Positions 16,587 through 25,219 of a stretch of DNA of 46,818 nt are shown one piece after another. The translations under genes were made by a program, and so were the position numbers. The stretch's first letter is position 1; each line of letters starts with the position of its first letter. Source of the DNA: a virus; IMG/VR virus record IMGVR_UViG_3300021964_000127, positions 1 to 46,818 of that record; one strand, 5' to 3'. A model generated the notes under the pieces. It was not told the DNA's origin. It ran no database searches and saw only the letters and a program-made list of their open reading frames with translations.

Positions 16587-16678
16587 AAGGAATCTGCAAC
16601 AAATGTGTGGTAATGCCCGTGACGGCTGATAACGTGTTGCGTATGGGAAAGAACACAACACAGAAGGAGAACCCAATG
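16587..16678 (+). promoter_or_regulatory. Promoter-leader repeat, copy B
   Basis: Second element: TGTGTGG, 16-base spacer with inverted repeat CCGT-g-ACGG, TGATAAC, in-frame ATG at 16643 (ATGGGAAAGAAC), AGAAGGAGA, then the gene ATG at 16676. The palindrome variant (CCCGTGACGG) is shared with copy G at 39.8 kb. It is divergent from the gene starting at 16502. Confidence 0.85.
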
Positions 16679-17020
16679 AACACAGCAACCGACACCATCA
16701 CAATCAACGGCACCGACTACGAGAAGGTTCGCATCACTTCTCTCAAGAAGGGCGATGTCGTTCTCGCTACTTACAACGGCGGCTCTGAATGGGGCGGTCG
16801 CCACCACGCTGGTGGTTACTGGTTTGAGACCGCCGAATACATCTTGACCGACGGCGACGAGCGTACCTACAACCGAGTCCAGCGTTGGGAAGTTGCAGAG
16901 CGAGACGCACGAGGCTTCGATGTGAAGCGGGCTAAGTCAGGAACATTTGCGAAGTACACCCGCGTCACCTTCGCAAACCATTTCGGTGTTCATCGTTTCG
17001 CCTACAAGGAGGTGAAGTGA
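16676..17020 (+). CDS. Hypothetical protein heading cassette B
   Basis: A 114-aa protein beginning MNTATDTITINGTDYEKV. Much of it is beta-rich with alternating hydrophobic and charged residues ('KKGDVVLATYNGGSEWGG', 'RVQRWEVAERDARGFDVKR'), suggesting a small barrel. The first gene after promoter-leader copy B; the upstream in-frame ATG at 16643 would add MGKNTTQKENP. Family not recognised. Confidence 0.7.
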   Translation: MNTATDTITINGTDYEKVRITSLKKGDVVLATYNGGSEWGGRHHAGGYWFETAEYILTDGDERTYNRVQRWEVAERDARGFDVKRAKSGTFAKYTRVTFANHFGVHRFAYKEVK

Positions 17021-17139
17021 TGGGCTCGATGAGAACCTACACCGACCGACCACGCAACAAGGCGCTGCCGACGAAATACGTCGGCGGTGCCGGTCACTAT
17101 CCGAAGCGCGGCGCGCAGAAACCAAAGGGGAAGAAATAA
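17020..17139 (+). CDS. Small basic protein
   Basis: A 39-aa peptide, rich in Lys, Arg and Pro (MGSMRTYTDRPRNKALPT...), which ends KPKGKK. It overlaps the previous stop by one base (TGATG) with a good Shine-Dalgarno (AAGGAGG), and its stop overlaps the next start (TAATG). A nucleic-acid-binding role is possible but not shown. Confidence 0.55.
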   Translation: MGSMRTYTDRPRNKALPTKYVGGAGHYPKRGAQKPKGKK

Positions 17140-17318
17140 TGACCGCTCTCTACTCGAACACTCGACCGACTCGCCTGCCTCGATGGAGGTACGCGGTTCG
17201 TCAGATCGTCGCTGGACTTATCGTCACCGGCGGCATCCTGCTCTCGCTGTACCTACTCGGCGAGGTTCTTTCTTGGTTCGGTATCGACTCGATCTGCGCC
17301 GAGGACATCTGCTACTAA
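17139..17318 (+). CDS. Small membrane protein
   Basis: A 59-aa protein with a basic N-terminus followed by one hydrophobic helix ('IVAGLIVTGGILLSLYLLGE', about 25-45) and a short C-terminal tail containing two Cys ('SICAEDICY'). It should be a single-pass inner membrane protein with the N-terminus in the cytoplasm. In a moron cassette it could affect host entry or lysis timing; no family was recognised. Confidence 0.65.
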   Translation: MTALYSNTRPTRLPRWRYAVRQIVAGLIVTGGILLSLYLLGEVLSWFGIDSICAEDICY

Positions 17319-17343
17319 TCACACTTGACACTTGGAGGTAGTC

Positions 17344-17703
17344 ATGACAGCAATAGCCACATCAACATCGTTCGACGCAGAGACCGCGGCGGCGAACGTA
17401 GCGCATCACTGCGATCACAAACTCGGCGGCGCATCGTTCCGACTGACGGCGCGCAACGAGATCAACAGTCTGTATGTTCGAGCGAGCAACTCACAGCAAC
17501 TGCGTGATCTCGCAGACGCACTTCACTGTCTCGCAAACGAATGGGACAACGACGACCTCGATCTCAAATGCGAGTCGTGCGGTGTCGTTGTTCCAGAAGG
17601 ACAAGGCAAGTACCCGTACAGCATCGGCGGTGACCGTGTATGCGGTGACTGCTTCATCAGCGGCAACTTCCATGACGCGAAGGCGGGTGAGAACAATGGC
17701 TGA
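17344..17703 (+). CDS. Zinc-ribbon-like protein
   Basis: A 119-aa protein. The N-terminal 80 residues form a helical/beta domain ('NEINSLYVRASNSQQLRDLA'), and the C-terminal part has 'LKCESCGVVVPEG' and 'RVCGDCFISG', a CxxC pair separated by about 20 residues that should bind zinc. A GGAGGT sits in front of the ATG. Function unknown. Confidence 0.65.
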   Translation: MTAIATSTSFDAETAAANVAHHCDHKLGGASFRLTARNEINSLYVRASNSQQLRDLADALHCLANEWDNDDLDLKCESCGVVVPEGQGKYPYSIGGDRVCGDCFISGNFHDAKAGENNG

Positions 17704-18007
17704 CTTTGAGCGTTGCTTCTGTGGCGCACAGTCGCTCACCCAGACGGGCTACTGCGCGAAGCACTCAGACAGAGAGCGTCTTGTTCACGCCGAGCGAACA
17801 GTCGAGCAGAGACTGGCAACCGCTGAACATAATGCGAAGCACTATGAGACCGAGTTCAGACGATTCAAGGAACGATTCGTGCGCGCCGACTTGCGTGCGA
17901 CCGAGTTCAACAAGATTCTGATGCTGCTTGCTATCGGTGACGTAAAGGTCGAGCAGATCGACTCAATCGTCAAAGAGATCAACACGCGCTTGCCGAGGTT
18001 GACATGA
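17696..18007 (+). CDS. Cys-rich N-terminus with coiled coil, unknown function
   Basis: A 103-aa protein starting MADFERCFCGAQSLTQTGYC, a likely small metal site, followed by a long helical segment ('VHAERTVEQRLATAEHNAKH' onward) typical of a coiled coil. It overlaps the preceding gene by eight bases and the next by ATGA. Not recognised. Confidence 0.6.
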   Translation: MADFERCFCGAQSLTQTGYCAKHSDRERLVHAERTVEQRLATAEHNAKHYETEFRRFKERFVRADLRATEFNKILMLLAIGDVKVEQIDSIVKEINTRLPRLT

Positions 18008-18111
18008 TTGCCGATCTGTTCGCCGCAGCAGCAGTCGGGCTGCTCGCCTACTGCATACTCAAACTAGTCATCGTGATTGCCGATCTGACTGACAAGGAGA
18101 AGTCGAAATGA
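18004..18111 (+). CDS. Very small membrane protein
   Basis: A 35-aa peptide with one membrane helix ('LFAAAAVGLLAYCILKLVIV') and a charged C-terminus. It overlaps both neighbours by ATGA, which strongly suggests it is translated despite its length. Function unknown. Confidence 0.6.
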   Translation: MIADLFAAAAVGLLAYCILKLVIVIADLTDKEKSK

Positions 18112-18428
18112 GTTGGAAAGAGTTCGCCGCCTGTAAAGGGCTACCGACTGCGCTGTTCTTCCCAGAGAACGGGAAAGTGAGCAGCGAGATCATCGAGATG
18201 TGCGAGGACTGTTCGGTACAGATCGAATGTCTTGCGGACGCGTTCCGGTTCCCGTCGCCAGAAGATCACGGCATCCGTGGAGGCGTTACTGCTCGAACTC
18301 GACGAAAGATGCGGCGCACAGGAATCCCGATCGGGCTACCTCGTAAGCAAGTCAGCGTCGGATTCGACGACCACACGCCGATCTCTCTGCGATACGACTC
18401 GCACACCGAAAGGTATGAGCGGATATGA
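18108..18428 (+). CDS. WhiB-family iron-sulphur regulator (cassette B)
   Basis: A 106-aa WhiB-like protein. The four cluster-binding cysteines are C9, C32, C35 and C41 (pattern C-x22-CEDC-x5-C), followed by the family turn GIRGG at 55-59 and a basic region ('TARTRRKMRRTG'). WhiB proteins bind a 4Fe-4S cluster and usually interact with region 4 of the primary sigma factor. Phage copies can shut off or redirect host transcription. It lies in an accessory cassette with tightly overlapping genes. A second, unrelated-looking WhiB is at 31.2 kb. Confidence 0.92.
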   Translation: MSWKEFAACKGLPTALFFPENGKVSSEIIEMCEDCSVQIECLADAFRFPSPEDHGIRGGVTARTRRKMRRTGIPIGLPRKQVSVGFDDHTPISLRYDSHTERYERI

Positions 18429-18892
18429 GCGACGACCCGAACCTCTTCGACCTCCCAATGCTCCCGTACGCTGGCACATCCGGGTTTGCAGGCTCTACCT
18501 CCAGCGAGGAGCGTGCGCGGCGCGACGACGCAAATGGGACGACTACGCGGCGACAGAGACAAGTGCTTGACCATCTCGCTCGACAAGGCGTGTACGGCGC
18601 AACGTGGAAAGACATCGCCTCGTGGTTCGACTGGCATCACGGGCAAGCGTCAGGCGCGCTATCTGTCCTCCACAAGACAGACGTGATCGCTCGACTCGCA
18701 GAACGTCGAGACCGATGCGCGATCTATGTCTTGCCGCGATTCGTTGACGGTCGAGAGATCGACACCTACAAGCGAAACACGACACGAACGAAAGCGCGTG
18801 CTGATCTCGTCGAGATTCTCGCGATGCTCGAACGCGGTCGCGCGCATCAAGCAACAGAGTTCGTCGAGGCGTTACTGCAACACGAGTATTAG
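18425..18892 (+). CDS. Winged-helix DNA-binding protein
   Basis: A 155-aa protein with an N-terminal disordered part and a helix-turn-helix/winged-helix core: 'TTRRQRQVLDHLARQGVYG', 'TWKDIASWFDWHHGQASGAL', then 'RCAIYVLPRFVDGRE'. This pattern is common in actinophage HTH proteins. The C-terminal helix ('DLVEILAMLERGRAHQATEF') may dimerise. It starts inside the whiB stop (ATGA), so the two regulators are co-expressed. Its stop codon overlaps the convergent protease stop by four bases. Confidence 0.75.
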   Translation: MSDDPNLFDLPMLPYAGTSGFAGSTSSEERARRDDANGTTTRRQRQVLDHLARQGVYGATWKDIASWFDWHHGQASGALSVLHKTDVIARLAERRDRCAIYVLPRFVDGREIDTYKRNTTRTKARADLVEILAMLERGRAHQATEFVEALLQHEY

Positions 18893-20346
18893 ACAGTTGC
18901 CTCAACTGGCAGGTCGGCTTCGACTCGACGCGCTGACCCGCCGATCGAATAGCCACGCAACTGTCCAGCCTTCACCATCTCCCATGCCCACGGCTCCCAG
19001 ACGACTCCGAGGAACGGCGTGTCTGCCGGGAACTGGTATCTGGTGACACCCTGATTAGGCACTGTCAGTTCTGCTTCGAGCGGGAACGGCATCGTCATCA
19101 GTTCGACCATCTCGCCAGCAGGCTTGTCTGAGTGCTGAAGGTAGATCGTGCGGTCGCCTTTGCGTACCCATTCCCACATCGCACTCTGGAGAGTTTCCGT
19201 GTCGGTGAACTCGCCGTGCGCGTCCTCGCGGTCTGGCACATACGCAGGACCTAGCGTGTAGCGGTGCTCTGCTGCTTTCGAGACGAACCCAGAATCGAGT
19301 CGAGTCAGCATCGCTTGCTTGACAGTGTTCGGGATTGCGTATGGCTCTGCGAGTTCGTGCATGACTTCGATCTCGTCTGAGATCAAGTCGTGAATCTCTT
19401 TGACTGCTGGCGTGACGACTTCGATGTTGTGTGACGCGTCGTGGAACTCGATCAGCATCTCAAGTGTTGCGGGTTCGAGCGTCGCCTTGCTGAACTGCTC
19501 TATCTGTTGGAGGCGCGCCTCGGCTGCGTCACGCTCGGCATAGCAACCGAACGCACGACCGGTTTCTGAGTAGACACAGAACTGGTCATCCTCGACGCGT
19601 ATCTCACGCTGCACCATACGACGGTCGTTGTCGCTGCCACGAGCCATGTCGTCGCTGCCCATAGACCTATCTTGATCGCTGCTCTCATCGTTGGTCTCCT
19701 CTGCTGCTGGTGACAGCGCGTCTGCTGCTCGATCCATCAGAGCGAGGATGCGGCGTGCGAGATCACGCGAGTCGGGGAACATCACGAGTCCGAGGTATGC
19801 CTGCGCGAGACAGCCAACGGGGTTGGCATATCCCATGTCGTGCGCCTTTGTTGTTTCGCGGTCTGCGCCGACCATGATCGTTTGCAGATCGTGAACGAGT
19901 CCCATCGTCTCGTCGGCGAACTCGACGCGCCCCATACGGACAAAGGACTGGTATGCGTCGAGGAGTTCATCGAGCGGGTCGATTGCTCCGTCGTCGTCCT
20001 TCGTTTCGTAGTTGTAGCCTTTGAGCACTTCGGGTGCGTCCTCTCTTGATTCGTCTGGGTGTGTCTTGAGCCACGCGGCAAGCACGCGGCGTTTGACGCC
20101 CGCTAGGTCGTCTGCGGGAATCTCGACACGGTTGCCTCGAAACCCTGCGGGTGATAGTGCGGCGACAGCGCGTCCGATTTGCTCAGCCGTCTCTTGCGCT
20201 CTGAGCGAGTCCCAGAGGCGGAGTTTCCAAGTGGATGGTGAGTCCTCGTCCGGCACATAGGCGAACGCCTCTGCTGGGAAGTCCTCTCCGTCCTCGCGCT
20301 TTGTAGCCACACCTCGAACAGTAGCAGTCCGCCTACCGGCAACCAT
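18889..20346 (-). CDS. Prohead maturation protease, XkdF-like
   Basis: A protein of about 485 aa. The C-terminal 130 residues ('KAAEHRYTLGPAYVPDREDA', 'TIYLQHSDKPAGEMVEL', 'DTPFLGVVWEPWAWEMVKAG', 'LRGYSIGGSARR') match the XkdF-type phage serine protease pattern, including the H-x-D/S elements and the final G-YSI-G-A-R block. The N-terminal 350 residues vary, with a DnaJ-like or helical region and the stretch 'VEDDQFCVYSETGRAFGCYA'. It should cleave the scaffold and capsid during head maturation. The first ATG is at 20346; a TTG further up overlaps promoter copy C. It converges with the HTH gene, with overlapping stops. Confidence 0.8.
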   Translation of the reverse strand: MVAGRRTATVRGVATKREDGEDFPAEAFAYVPDEDSPSTWKLRLWDSLRAQETAEQIGRAVAALSPAGFRGNRVEIPADDLAGVKRRVLAAWLKTHPDESREDAPEVLKGYNYETKDDDGAIDPLDELLDAYQSFVRMGRVEFADETMGLVHDLQTIMVGADRETTKAHDMGYANPVGCLAQAYLGLVMFPDSRDLARRILALMDRAADALSPAAEETNDESSDQDRSMGSDDMARGSDNDRRMVQREIRVEDDQFCVYSETGRAFGCYAERDAAEARLQQIEQFSKATLEPATLEMLIEFHDASHNIEVVTPAVKEIHDLISDEIEVMHELAEPYAIPNTVKQAMLTRLDSGFVSKAAEHRYTLGPAYVPDREDAHGEFTDTETLQSAMWEWVRKGDRTIYLQHSDKPAGEMVELMTMPFPLEAELTVPNQGVTRYQFPADTPFLGVVWEPWAWEMVKAGQLRGYSIGGSARRVEADLPVEATV

Positions 20347-20365
20347 TAGAGGTAATAGATACGCC

Positions 20366-20453
20366 AGTTTGTCAGTAGATGTGGGATATTGCCCCAAACG
20401 GCTGATAACTTGTGGCTATGGGAAAGAACAGCAACCAGAAGGAGAACCAGATG
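20366..20453 (+). promoter_or_regulatory. Promoter-leader repeat, copy C
   Basis: Third element, slightly diverged on its left (GATGTGGGATATT in place of TGTGTGGTAAT), with CAAACGGC, TGATAAC, an in-frame ATG at 20418 (ATGGGAAAGAAC), AGAAGGAGA and the gene ATG at 20451. It overlaps the extreme 5' side of the divergent protease gene. Confidence 0.8.
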
Positions 20454-21629
20454 AACACGATCACTCGCACATACACGACCGCGACAGACGCAGCAATCGT
20501 CGTCGCCAAAGTCAACGCCCTCGCAGGTCGAGCAGCCAAGAAGGGAATCGCGACCGACCTCGCCGCGAACGTCGAGACACTCGAAGAGTTCAACGAGATC
20601 ACCGGCGCACCAGAGACCGCCTACCGAGTCGCAGTTACGTTCACCGACCTCGTTCGATTCTCAGGCGGGTGGGTGCTCGTCGCAGTCGCAGACGCAACCG
20701 GCACAGACGAGCCGCTCATCTTTACGTTCGACGACGACACCACGATCGCCGAGAGTGTCGACATGCTTCGCTGCGATCACTGCGAGCGTCGCACACAGCG
20801 CAACAAGGTTCTCTTCGTTCGCAACGACGCAGGCGAGCAAGTTCAGGTTGGCGGTTCCTGCGCGAAGGACTTCCTCGGTCACGACCCGTTCTGGACAACC
20901 GTCCTCTCCGACGCACTCGACGAGCCAACCGAGATCGAGCGCGGCACCGGCAAGATCGAGTTCCCGACCGTCATCGTTCTCGAAGCAGCGATTGAGGCGA
21001 ACCGCCTCGGCTACGTCAAGAAGGGCAGCGAGTTCGGCACTCCGACCCGCTCGATCGTCGAGGCGATGCTGAGCGGCAAGTTCTGGAACAGCAAAGAGTT
21101 CGCAGACGTTCGCAACGAACTCGCGCAGGCTCCCGCCGCGACCGTCACCGTCGCACAGGTTCTCGACTTCATGCGCGATCAGGACGGCGAGTTCGGACTC
21201 AACCTTCGCCGCATCGCCGATAGCGAATACATCGGAGTCAAGGCTCTTGGTCTCGCTTGCTACGCACCGGCAGGCGCAACCGACCACCGAGCCAAGATGC
21301 AAGAGCGCGCCGCACGCCTCGCCGCGCAAGAGGCATCACGCGCAGACGCAACGCCTTGCCCGACAGGAAAGGTCGAGATCGAAGGCGAGTGCCTCACGAT
21401 CCGCGAGACTCACAGCGAGTACGGTTCCTGCTGGAAGATGCGAGTGCTCACCGACGCAGGCTGGGCAGCGTGGGGAACTATCCCACGAGCAATCGACGAT
21501 GTCGAGGTCGGCGACCGCGTTCGGTTCACCGCGACAATCACCCCAAGCAACGACGACAACCTGTTTGGTTTCTACAAGCGTCCGACCCGCCCAGAGATCA
21601 TCGAGCGCGCTCAGGCTCCTTCATCCTGA
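20451..21629 (+). CDS. Large cassette C protein with Cys-rich 'VGGSC-DFLG' domain
   Basis: A 392-aa protein starting MNTITRTYTTATDAAIVV. Around residues 108-145 is a metal-binding module 'RCDHCERRTQRNKVLFVRND' followed by 'VQVGGSCAKDFLGHDPF'. This motif is found in many phage and plasmid proteins of unknown function. A C-terminal 80-residue domain ('EGECLTIRETHSEYGSCWKM', 'DDVEVGDRVRFTATITPS') resembles an OB-fold-like nucleic-acid-binding barrel. It is the only gene of cassette C. A role in handling RNA or single-stranded DNA is possible, but no catalytic motif was found. Confidence 0.7.
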   Translation: MNTITRTYTTATDAAIVVAKVNALAGRAAKKGIATDLAANVETLEEFNEITGAPETAYRVAVTFTDLVRFSGGWVLVAVADATGTDEPLIFTFDDDTTIAESVDMLRCDHCERRTQRNKVLFVRNDAGEQVQVGGSCAKDFLGHDPFWTTVLSDALDEPTEIERGTGKIEFPTVIVLEAAIEANRLGYVKKGSEFGTPTRSIVEAMLSGKFWNSKEFADVRNELAQAPAATVTVAQVLDFMRDQDGEFGLNLRRIADSEYIGVKALGLACYAPAGATDHRAKMQERAARLAAQEASRADATPCPTGKVEIEGECLTIRETHSEYGSCWKMRVLTDAGWAAWGTIPRAIDDVEVGDRVRFTATITPSNDDNLFGFYKRPTRPEIIERAQAPSS

Positions 21630-21649
21630 GTCTTTCCCATAGAGCGCGT

Positions 21650-21720
21650 TCGGAGCCGAGCCGTCCTGCCAATACTGGTGGGGCGGCTTTCGGCTGTTAC
21701 GCGGCGAAATAGAGCCGCCT
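21650..21720. terminator. Hairpins between convergent genes (probable terminator)
   Basis: The 95 bases between the cassette C gene and the next minus-strand gene contain AGCCGTCC pairing with GGGCGGCT, followed by TTTCGG, and an alternative pairing GGCGGCT with AGCCGCC farther right. Both strands could use one of these to stop transcription. There is no long T run. Confidence 0.45.
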
Positions 21721-21724
21721 CGTG

Positions 21725-22378
21725 TCAATCTCTCGACGAGAGTGGATGTCCTTCTGGAAGCAGATCGGTGTCGAACGCCTTGCCGGGGAATCGTCCTGTG
21801 CGTACCGCTTGCAGGAAAGTATTCACGCGAGCGTATGCCCACTGGTCGCTCGACGTGACGTTAGGGCGGACGGACGACGGGTTCGTGTTGTACGCACCCA
21901 CGCCGCGCTCGAACACGGCGGCGAGCATTGCGAGCGTTACACGTTTGCCTTTGCCTGTGTGTTTCTCGTTGTGCTCGTCGACTTTCGTTTGTAGTCCTTG
22001 ACGAACTCGCGCTGACACTGCCTTGTTGAGTTCGCCCTCTTCGATCAGACGGTCGCGAGTTCTCTCAGCCCAGTCCTGTGCGCGGTCTCGATTAGCGCGT
22101 CCGATATCGCCACCCCAGAGCAGCCACGCGACTTGTCCCGGTGTCGGTCGTTCTCGATCGCCTGACAGGTACTCGTTCGCCTTCGGTGATGACAGATCGG
22201 TCGAGTGTCGAGCGAGCCACGCCGCCATACGTCGAACCTTCTCTGCTGTCATCTCGCCGCGCGCCATCGCACGCGCCTCTCGAACAGTCTTAGGGCGCAG
22301 ACCGTCGCCAGCGAACTCTAAGAGATCGAGACCGCGCTTTGCGTTCGCTCGAACATAGGACGGGACGTTGATCGCCAT
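21725..22378 (-). CDS. Head-region protein with 'WLLWGGD' domain
   Basis: A 217-aa protein beginning 'MAINVPSYVRANAKRGLDLL', with 'LRPKTVREARAMARGEMTAE', 'VRRMAAWLARH' and 'PGQVAWLLWGGDIGRA'. This set of motifs recurs in phage head-operon proteins next to MuF and XkdF genes, where it is usually annotated only as a domain of unknown function. The ATG overlaps the MuF stop (TAATG). A role in capsid morphogenesis is inferred from context. Confidence 0.65.
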   Translation of the reverse strand: MAINVPSYVRANAKRGLDLLEFAGDGLRPKTVREARAMARGEMTAEKVRRMAAWLARHSTDLSSPKANEYLSGDRERPTPGQVAWLLWGGDIGRANRDRAQDWAERTRDRLIEEGELNKAVSARVRQGLQTKVDEHNEKHTGKGKRVTLAMLAAVFERGVGAYNTNPSSVRPNVTSSDQWAYARVNTFLQAVRTGRFPGKAFDTDLLPEGHPLSSRD

Positions 22379-23604
22379 TAGGTTTCTCCGTTTCCTGTTT
22401 CAGTCGACGGCAGAGGCGGAGTTGGTAGCGGTCGACTTGCGAATGTTTGACCAGCGTCTGAGAAGTCGCGTGGCACAGTACGGAACGGGTCGCCGAGCGT
22501 TCCTGTTCCAAGATTCTGTGGTGGCTCATACAGACGGGTGTCAGTTCTCATCGTCATCGTGCAACGACAGTTCGGGTGCGCCGGGGGTGACTCGACTTGC
22601 GCGCCGTTCGGTAGCGCGAACGGTTCAGCCACCTTGCGTTCTTGACCTTGCATCGGGACACATATCTGGCAAACGTCGAAAGGTCCTGTCTGCCATTGTT
22701 TGCGTGAGTGCTCTGCTGATGCGATGCCAGAGTCGACTGCCTGCTGGAACGTCAACAGGCGCGCTTGGTTATGGGCGCGCATCCGTTCGGTTCGTGCGAT
22801 GGTTCGAGATCGAGCACGGCGCAGTTGTGTCGCGTACTTGTCGCCTTCCTTTCGCATCTGTTCGAGTGCTTTCGTTCCGGTGATGCCTCGACTTGCTAGA
22901 TCATCAGCGACTGCGGTGACGCGGTTGATGACTGCTGTCTCATAGCGTCGAGTCAGACCGTTGAGGTTCGAGCCGAGCGTGTCTGCGAACTCTCGCGCTC
23001 CTGCTGACGGGTTGACTGTGCGAAGTTGCGCGAAGATTCCTCGACCTGTCTGCTGCACTGTCTGCTGCGCGGAGAACGATGCGTCAATGATTGCGCGAAT
23101 CGACTCTTGTTCAGATCGCACCATGTTCGTGATCATTGTTGCTGACTCTCGTCGCACCCAGTCGACAGCGCGCGGGTCGGTGCGATCGAACCGGAATCTG
23201 AGCGCGACCTCGGACGGCGAAGGTGTCTCTGCTTTCCCTACTCGACGGTAGTCGCGCGCCAGTTGGTTGCCGATCTCGATGGCTGCTGCATCGCCTGAAG
23301 CAACGAACGCTGCCATCAACGCGCTCTCTATCGCCGTAGAACGCTGCGAAAGGGCGTTGAGTACGTCTCGCCCATAATCTGCTACTTCACCGCTCTCAAC
23401 TGAATCTAGGAGGGTCTCGTGGGAAATAGAGTCAACAACCGCCACGAGCACGTCAGCAAGATCGAGTTCGAGTTGCGAAAGGGTCGTGGCTCCAGCCTCA
23501 CGGAACTCTGGGTGACCTGCTGTTCTACGTTTCGAGAGCGGAACGCGACCGCGACCTCGGATCGGGTCGAGTGCTCGACGTATCGCCCGAACAGATCCGG
23601 GCAT
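22378..23604 (-). CDS. MuF-like minor capsid/head morphogenesis protein
   Basis: A 408-aa, mostly helical protein with a C-terminal MuF-type domain: 'RTIARTERMRAHNQARLLTF', 'DVCQICVPMQGQERKVAEPF', then 'PPAHPNCRCTM'. The Cys pair plus H-PNCRC tail is the hallmark of phage Mu gpF-like proteins. It is encoded directly after the portal, as in Mu-like and SPP1-like genomes, and is usually a minor head protein injected or bound near the portal. GAGGAAG precedes the start. Confidence 0.9.
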   Translation of the reverse strand: MPGSVRAIRRALDPIRGRGRVPLSKRRTAGHPEFREAGATTLSQLELDLADVLVAVVDSISHETLLDSVESGEVADYGRDVLNALSQRSTAIESALMAAFVASGDAAAIEIGNQLARDYRRVGKAETPSPSEVALRFRFDRTDPRAVDWVRRESATMITNMVRSEQESIRAIIDASFSAQQTVQQTGRGIFAQLRTVNPSAGAREFADTLGSNLNGLTRRYETAVINRVTAVADDLASRGITGTKALEQMRKEGDKYATQLRRARSRTIARTERMRAHNQARLLTFQQAVDSGIASAEHSRKQWQTGPFDVCQICVPMQGQERKVAEPFALPNGAQVESPPAHPNCRCTMTMRTDTRLYEPPQNLGTGTLGDPFRTVPRDFSDAGQTFASRPLPTPPLPSTETGNGET

Positions 23605-23607
23605 CGG

Positions 23608-24930
23608 TCAGACTTCCTCTGCCTGCCCAGTAGGTAGACCAGCGACGGTTCGCAAATAGCCTTCGAGCGTCTCGTCAGGGAACAGAGGTGCGCCTGCTTG
23701 AGCAAGCGACGTGATGAACGAACCGAGCGCGCCGATATCGACAGAACGTGGCGCAGACGCGGACAGCGTTGGGGACAACGCCTCGTCGATTCCGTTGAGC
23801 CTCATCAGACGTGGGATGGCGTGCTGGTTGAACACTTCAGTGATCTCAGACAGGTATGCGTCGAGCGACTGGATGAACAGATCGACCTTCGAGACGCTTA
23901 ACGCTTGCGAGCCGACCTTCTCGTGACCGAGCAGAAGGAAGTCAGCCAGCACAGTCATAGCGATGCGCTGGTCATAGCGCGCGATGATCGCATCTGTATC
24001 GAACTGACGGCGACCGCCTGTTGACAGCAACGTCAAGTCGAACGCCTTGTTGCCAGTCTCAGGGTCGTAGGCGAGAGGGAACACGATGCCCTCTTGCTCG
24101 TCGCGCTTGATGTTTCTGACGATCTGTTTGATTGCGTCGAGTGCCGCGCGCTCGCCAGCGGTCGCAGAGTCAGACAGCATCTGTGGAGGAACGAGAGCAA
24201 CAGGCAGACCTGCGAGGTCGCGCTCGATGCCGATTGCTTCGATCTCTTGGATGCGTCGCTTGTAGTACCACGACGTGAACGCGTTGCGAAGAATCGAGCG
24301 TCCTTGCGGGTTGTTCAGTTTCGTCGTCGTGCGGAACAGCAACGCCTTCTCGATCGGGATGTACACGACACCCTTTGACTTCGCGTTCGGGTCATTCTGG
24401 TATGCGCCTCTGATGCCGCCGTTGTTGTCGAGTTCCCAGCGGTCGATTGTTTCCTGAGAGCGCACAGGTAGTTTGCGCCAGCCGATACGTCCGTCGCTGT
24501 AACGCGAACGGGTGCGCGGATCTTTCGTGTAGCCCTGCCGACGCTTGTACACGACCTCGTGGTAGGAGTAGCCGTACACGAGGAATCCCATGATCGAGGC
24601 GAGCGTGTCTGCCCACGAGTTCGACATATCCGACAGACAGGTTGACACGAACTCTGCCTCTGCGATTGCGCGCTCGTCGTTCGCGTCTGCTGGTTCAACT
24701 GTCCAGTCGACTGAACGGATCAGCATTTCGATTGCGTGCAGCATCGCGCCGACGACAGGATCGTTGTCTGCCATCTCGCGGTAGTTCGCATACTGTTGCT
24801 TGCCTTGCAGTTGACGCAGGAAGTCGTTCCGAATCTCGCCGCCGTACTGGTGCAGACCTGATGACCCGATCTCCATGAAGTCGGTTGACGATGGCTTTGC
24901 CTTCGCGATGGTCGGATCGAGGTCAGTCAC
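23608..24930 (-). CDS. Portal protein, Mu gp29 (DUF935)-like
   Basis: A 440-aa protein consistent with the Mu-type portal family: 'YREMADNDPVVGAMLHAIEM' (residues 50-70), 'LVYGYSYHEVVYKRRQG', 'ALLFRTTTKLNNPQGRSILR', and a C-terminal 'EVFNQHAIPRLMRLNG'. Twelve copies form the vertex ring through which DNA is packaged. The chosen start is a GTG at 24930 with a poor Shine-Dalgarno. In most phages portal follows terminase directly; here a seven-gene cassette separates them. Confidence 0.93.
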   Translation of the reverse strand: MTDLDPTIAKAKPSSTDFMEIGSSGLHQYGGEIRNDFLRQLQGKQQYANYREMADNDPVVGAMLHAIEMLIRSVDWTVEPADANDERAIAEAEFVSTCLSDMSNSWADTLASIMGFLVYGYSYHEVVYKRRQGYTKDPRTRSRYSDGRIGWRKLPVRSQETIDRWELDNNGGIRGAYQNDPNAKSKGVVYIPIEKALLFRTTTKLNNPQGRSILRNAFTSWYYKRRIQEIEAIGIERDLAGLPVALVPPQMLSDSATAGERAALDAIKQIVRNIKRDEQEGIVFPLAYDPETGNKAFDLTLLSTGGRRQFDTDAIIARYDQRIAMTVLADFLLLGHEKVGSQALSVSKVDLFIQSLDAYLSEITEVFNQHAIPRLMRLNGIDEALSPTLSASAPRSVDIGALGSFITSLAQAGAPLFPDETLEGYLRTVAGLPTGQAEEV

Positions 24931-24961
24931 GTCATTCAGCGTAGCCGACAGATAGCGGTCG

Positions 24962-25219
24962 TCAATCGAGGTAGCCCATGCCGAGAGCGTCGTGAGGTTT
25001 CTCGATCACGGTGCGCGACTCTTCCCCACGTCGAGTATCGACGCACACGAAGTCGCCGTCCGCCGGGTAGATGTTGTCAGGTCGACCAGCGATGAAGCAG
25101 AGTTTGGAATCGCCGTGCATGAGTTGACGTTGTACGCCATCGACAATCCACGGGTAGTGAATGTCCTTGGAGCCGGTTCGGAACTCGACACCGATCTCAC
25201 CCTCTGAGCCAATCGCCAT
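24962..25219 (-). CDS. Hypothetical protein (cassette D)
   Basis: An 85-aa protein with a compact beta pattern ('GEIGVEFRTGSKDIHYPWIV', 'DNIYPADGDFVCVDTRRGEE'). The ATG overlaps the stop of the zinc-finger ORF before it (TAATG). Not recognised. It is the last gene of the cassette inserted between terminase and portal. Confidence 0.6.
   Translation of the reverse strand: MAIGSEGEIGVEFRTGSKDIHYPWIVDGVQRQLMHGDSKLCFIAGRPDNIYPADGDFVCVDTRRGEESRTVIEKPHDALGMGYLD

Noticed and set aside
20661-21329. A 222-codon minus-strand frame opposite the cassette C gene
   Set aside because: It is antisense to a well-formed gene with promoter and Shine-Dalgarno; its composition follows the complementary codons.
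21631-21643. Partial match to the leader (TATGGGAAAGA on the minus strand)
   Set aside because: Only about 11 bases match; no promoter block, Shine-Dalgarno or gene start follows in the right place.
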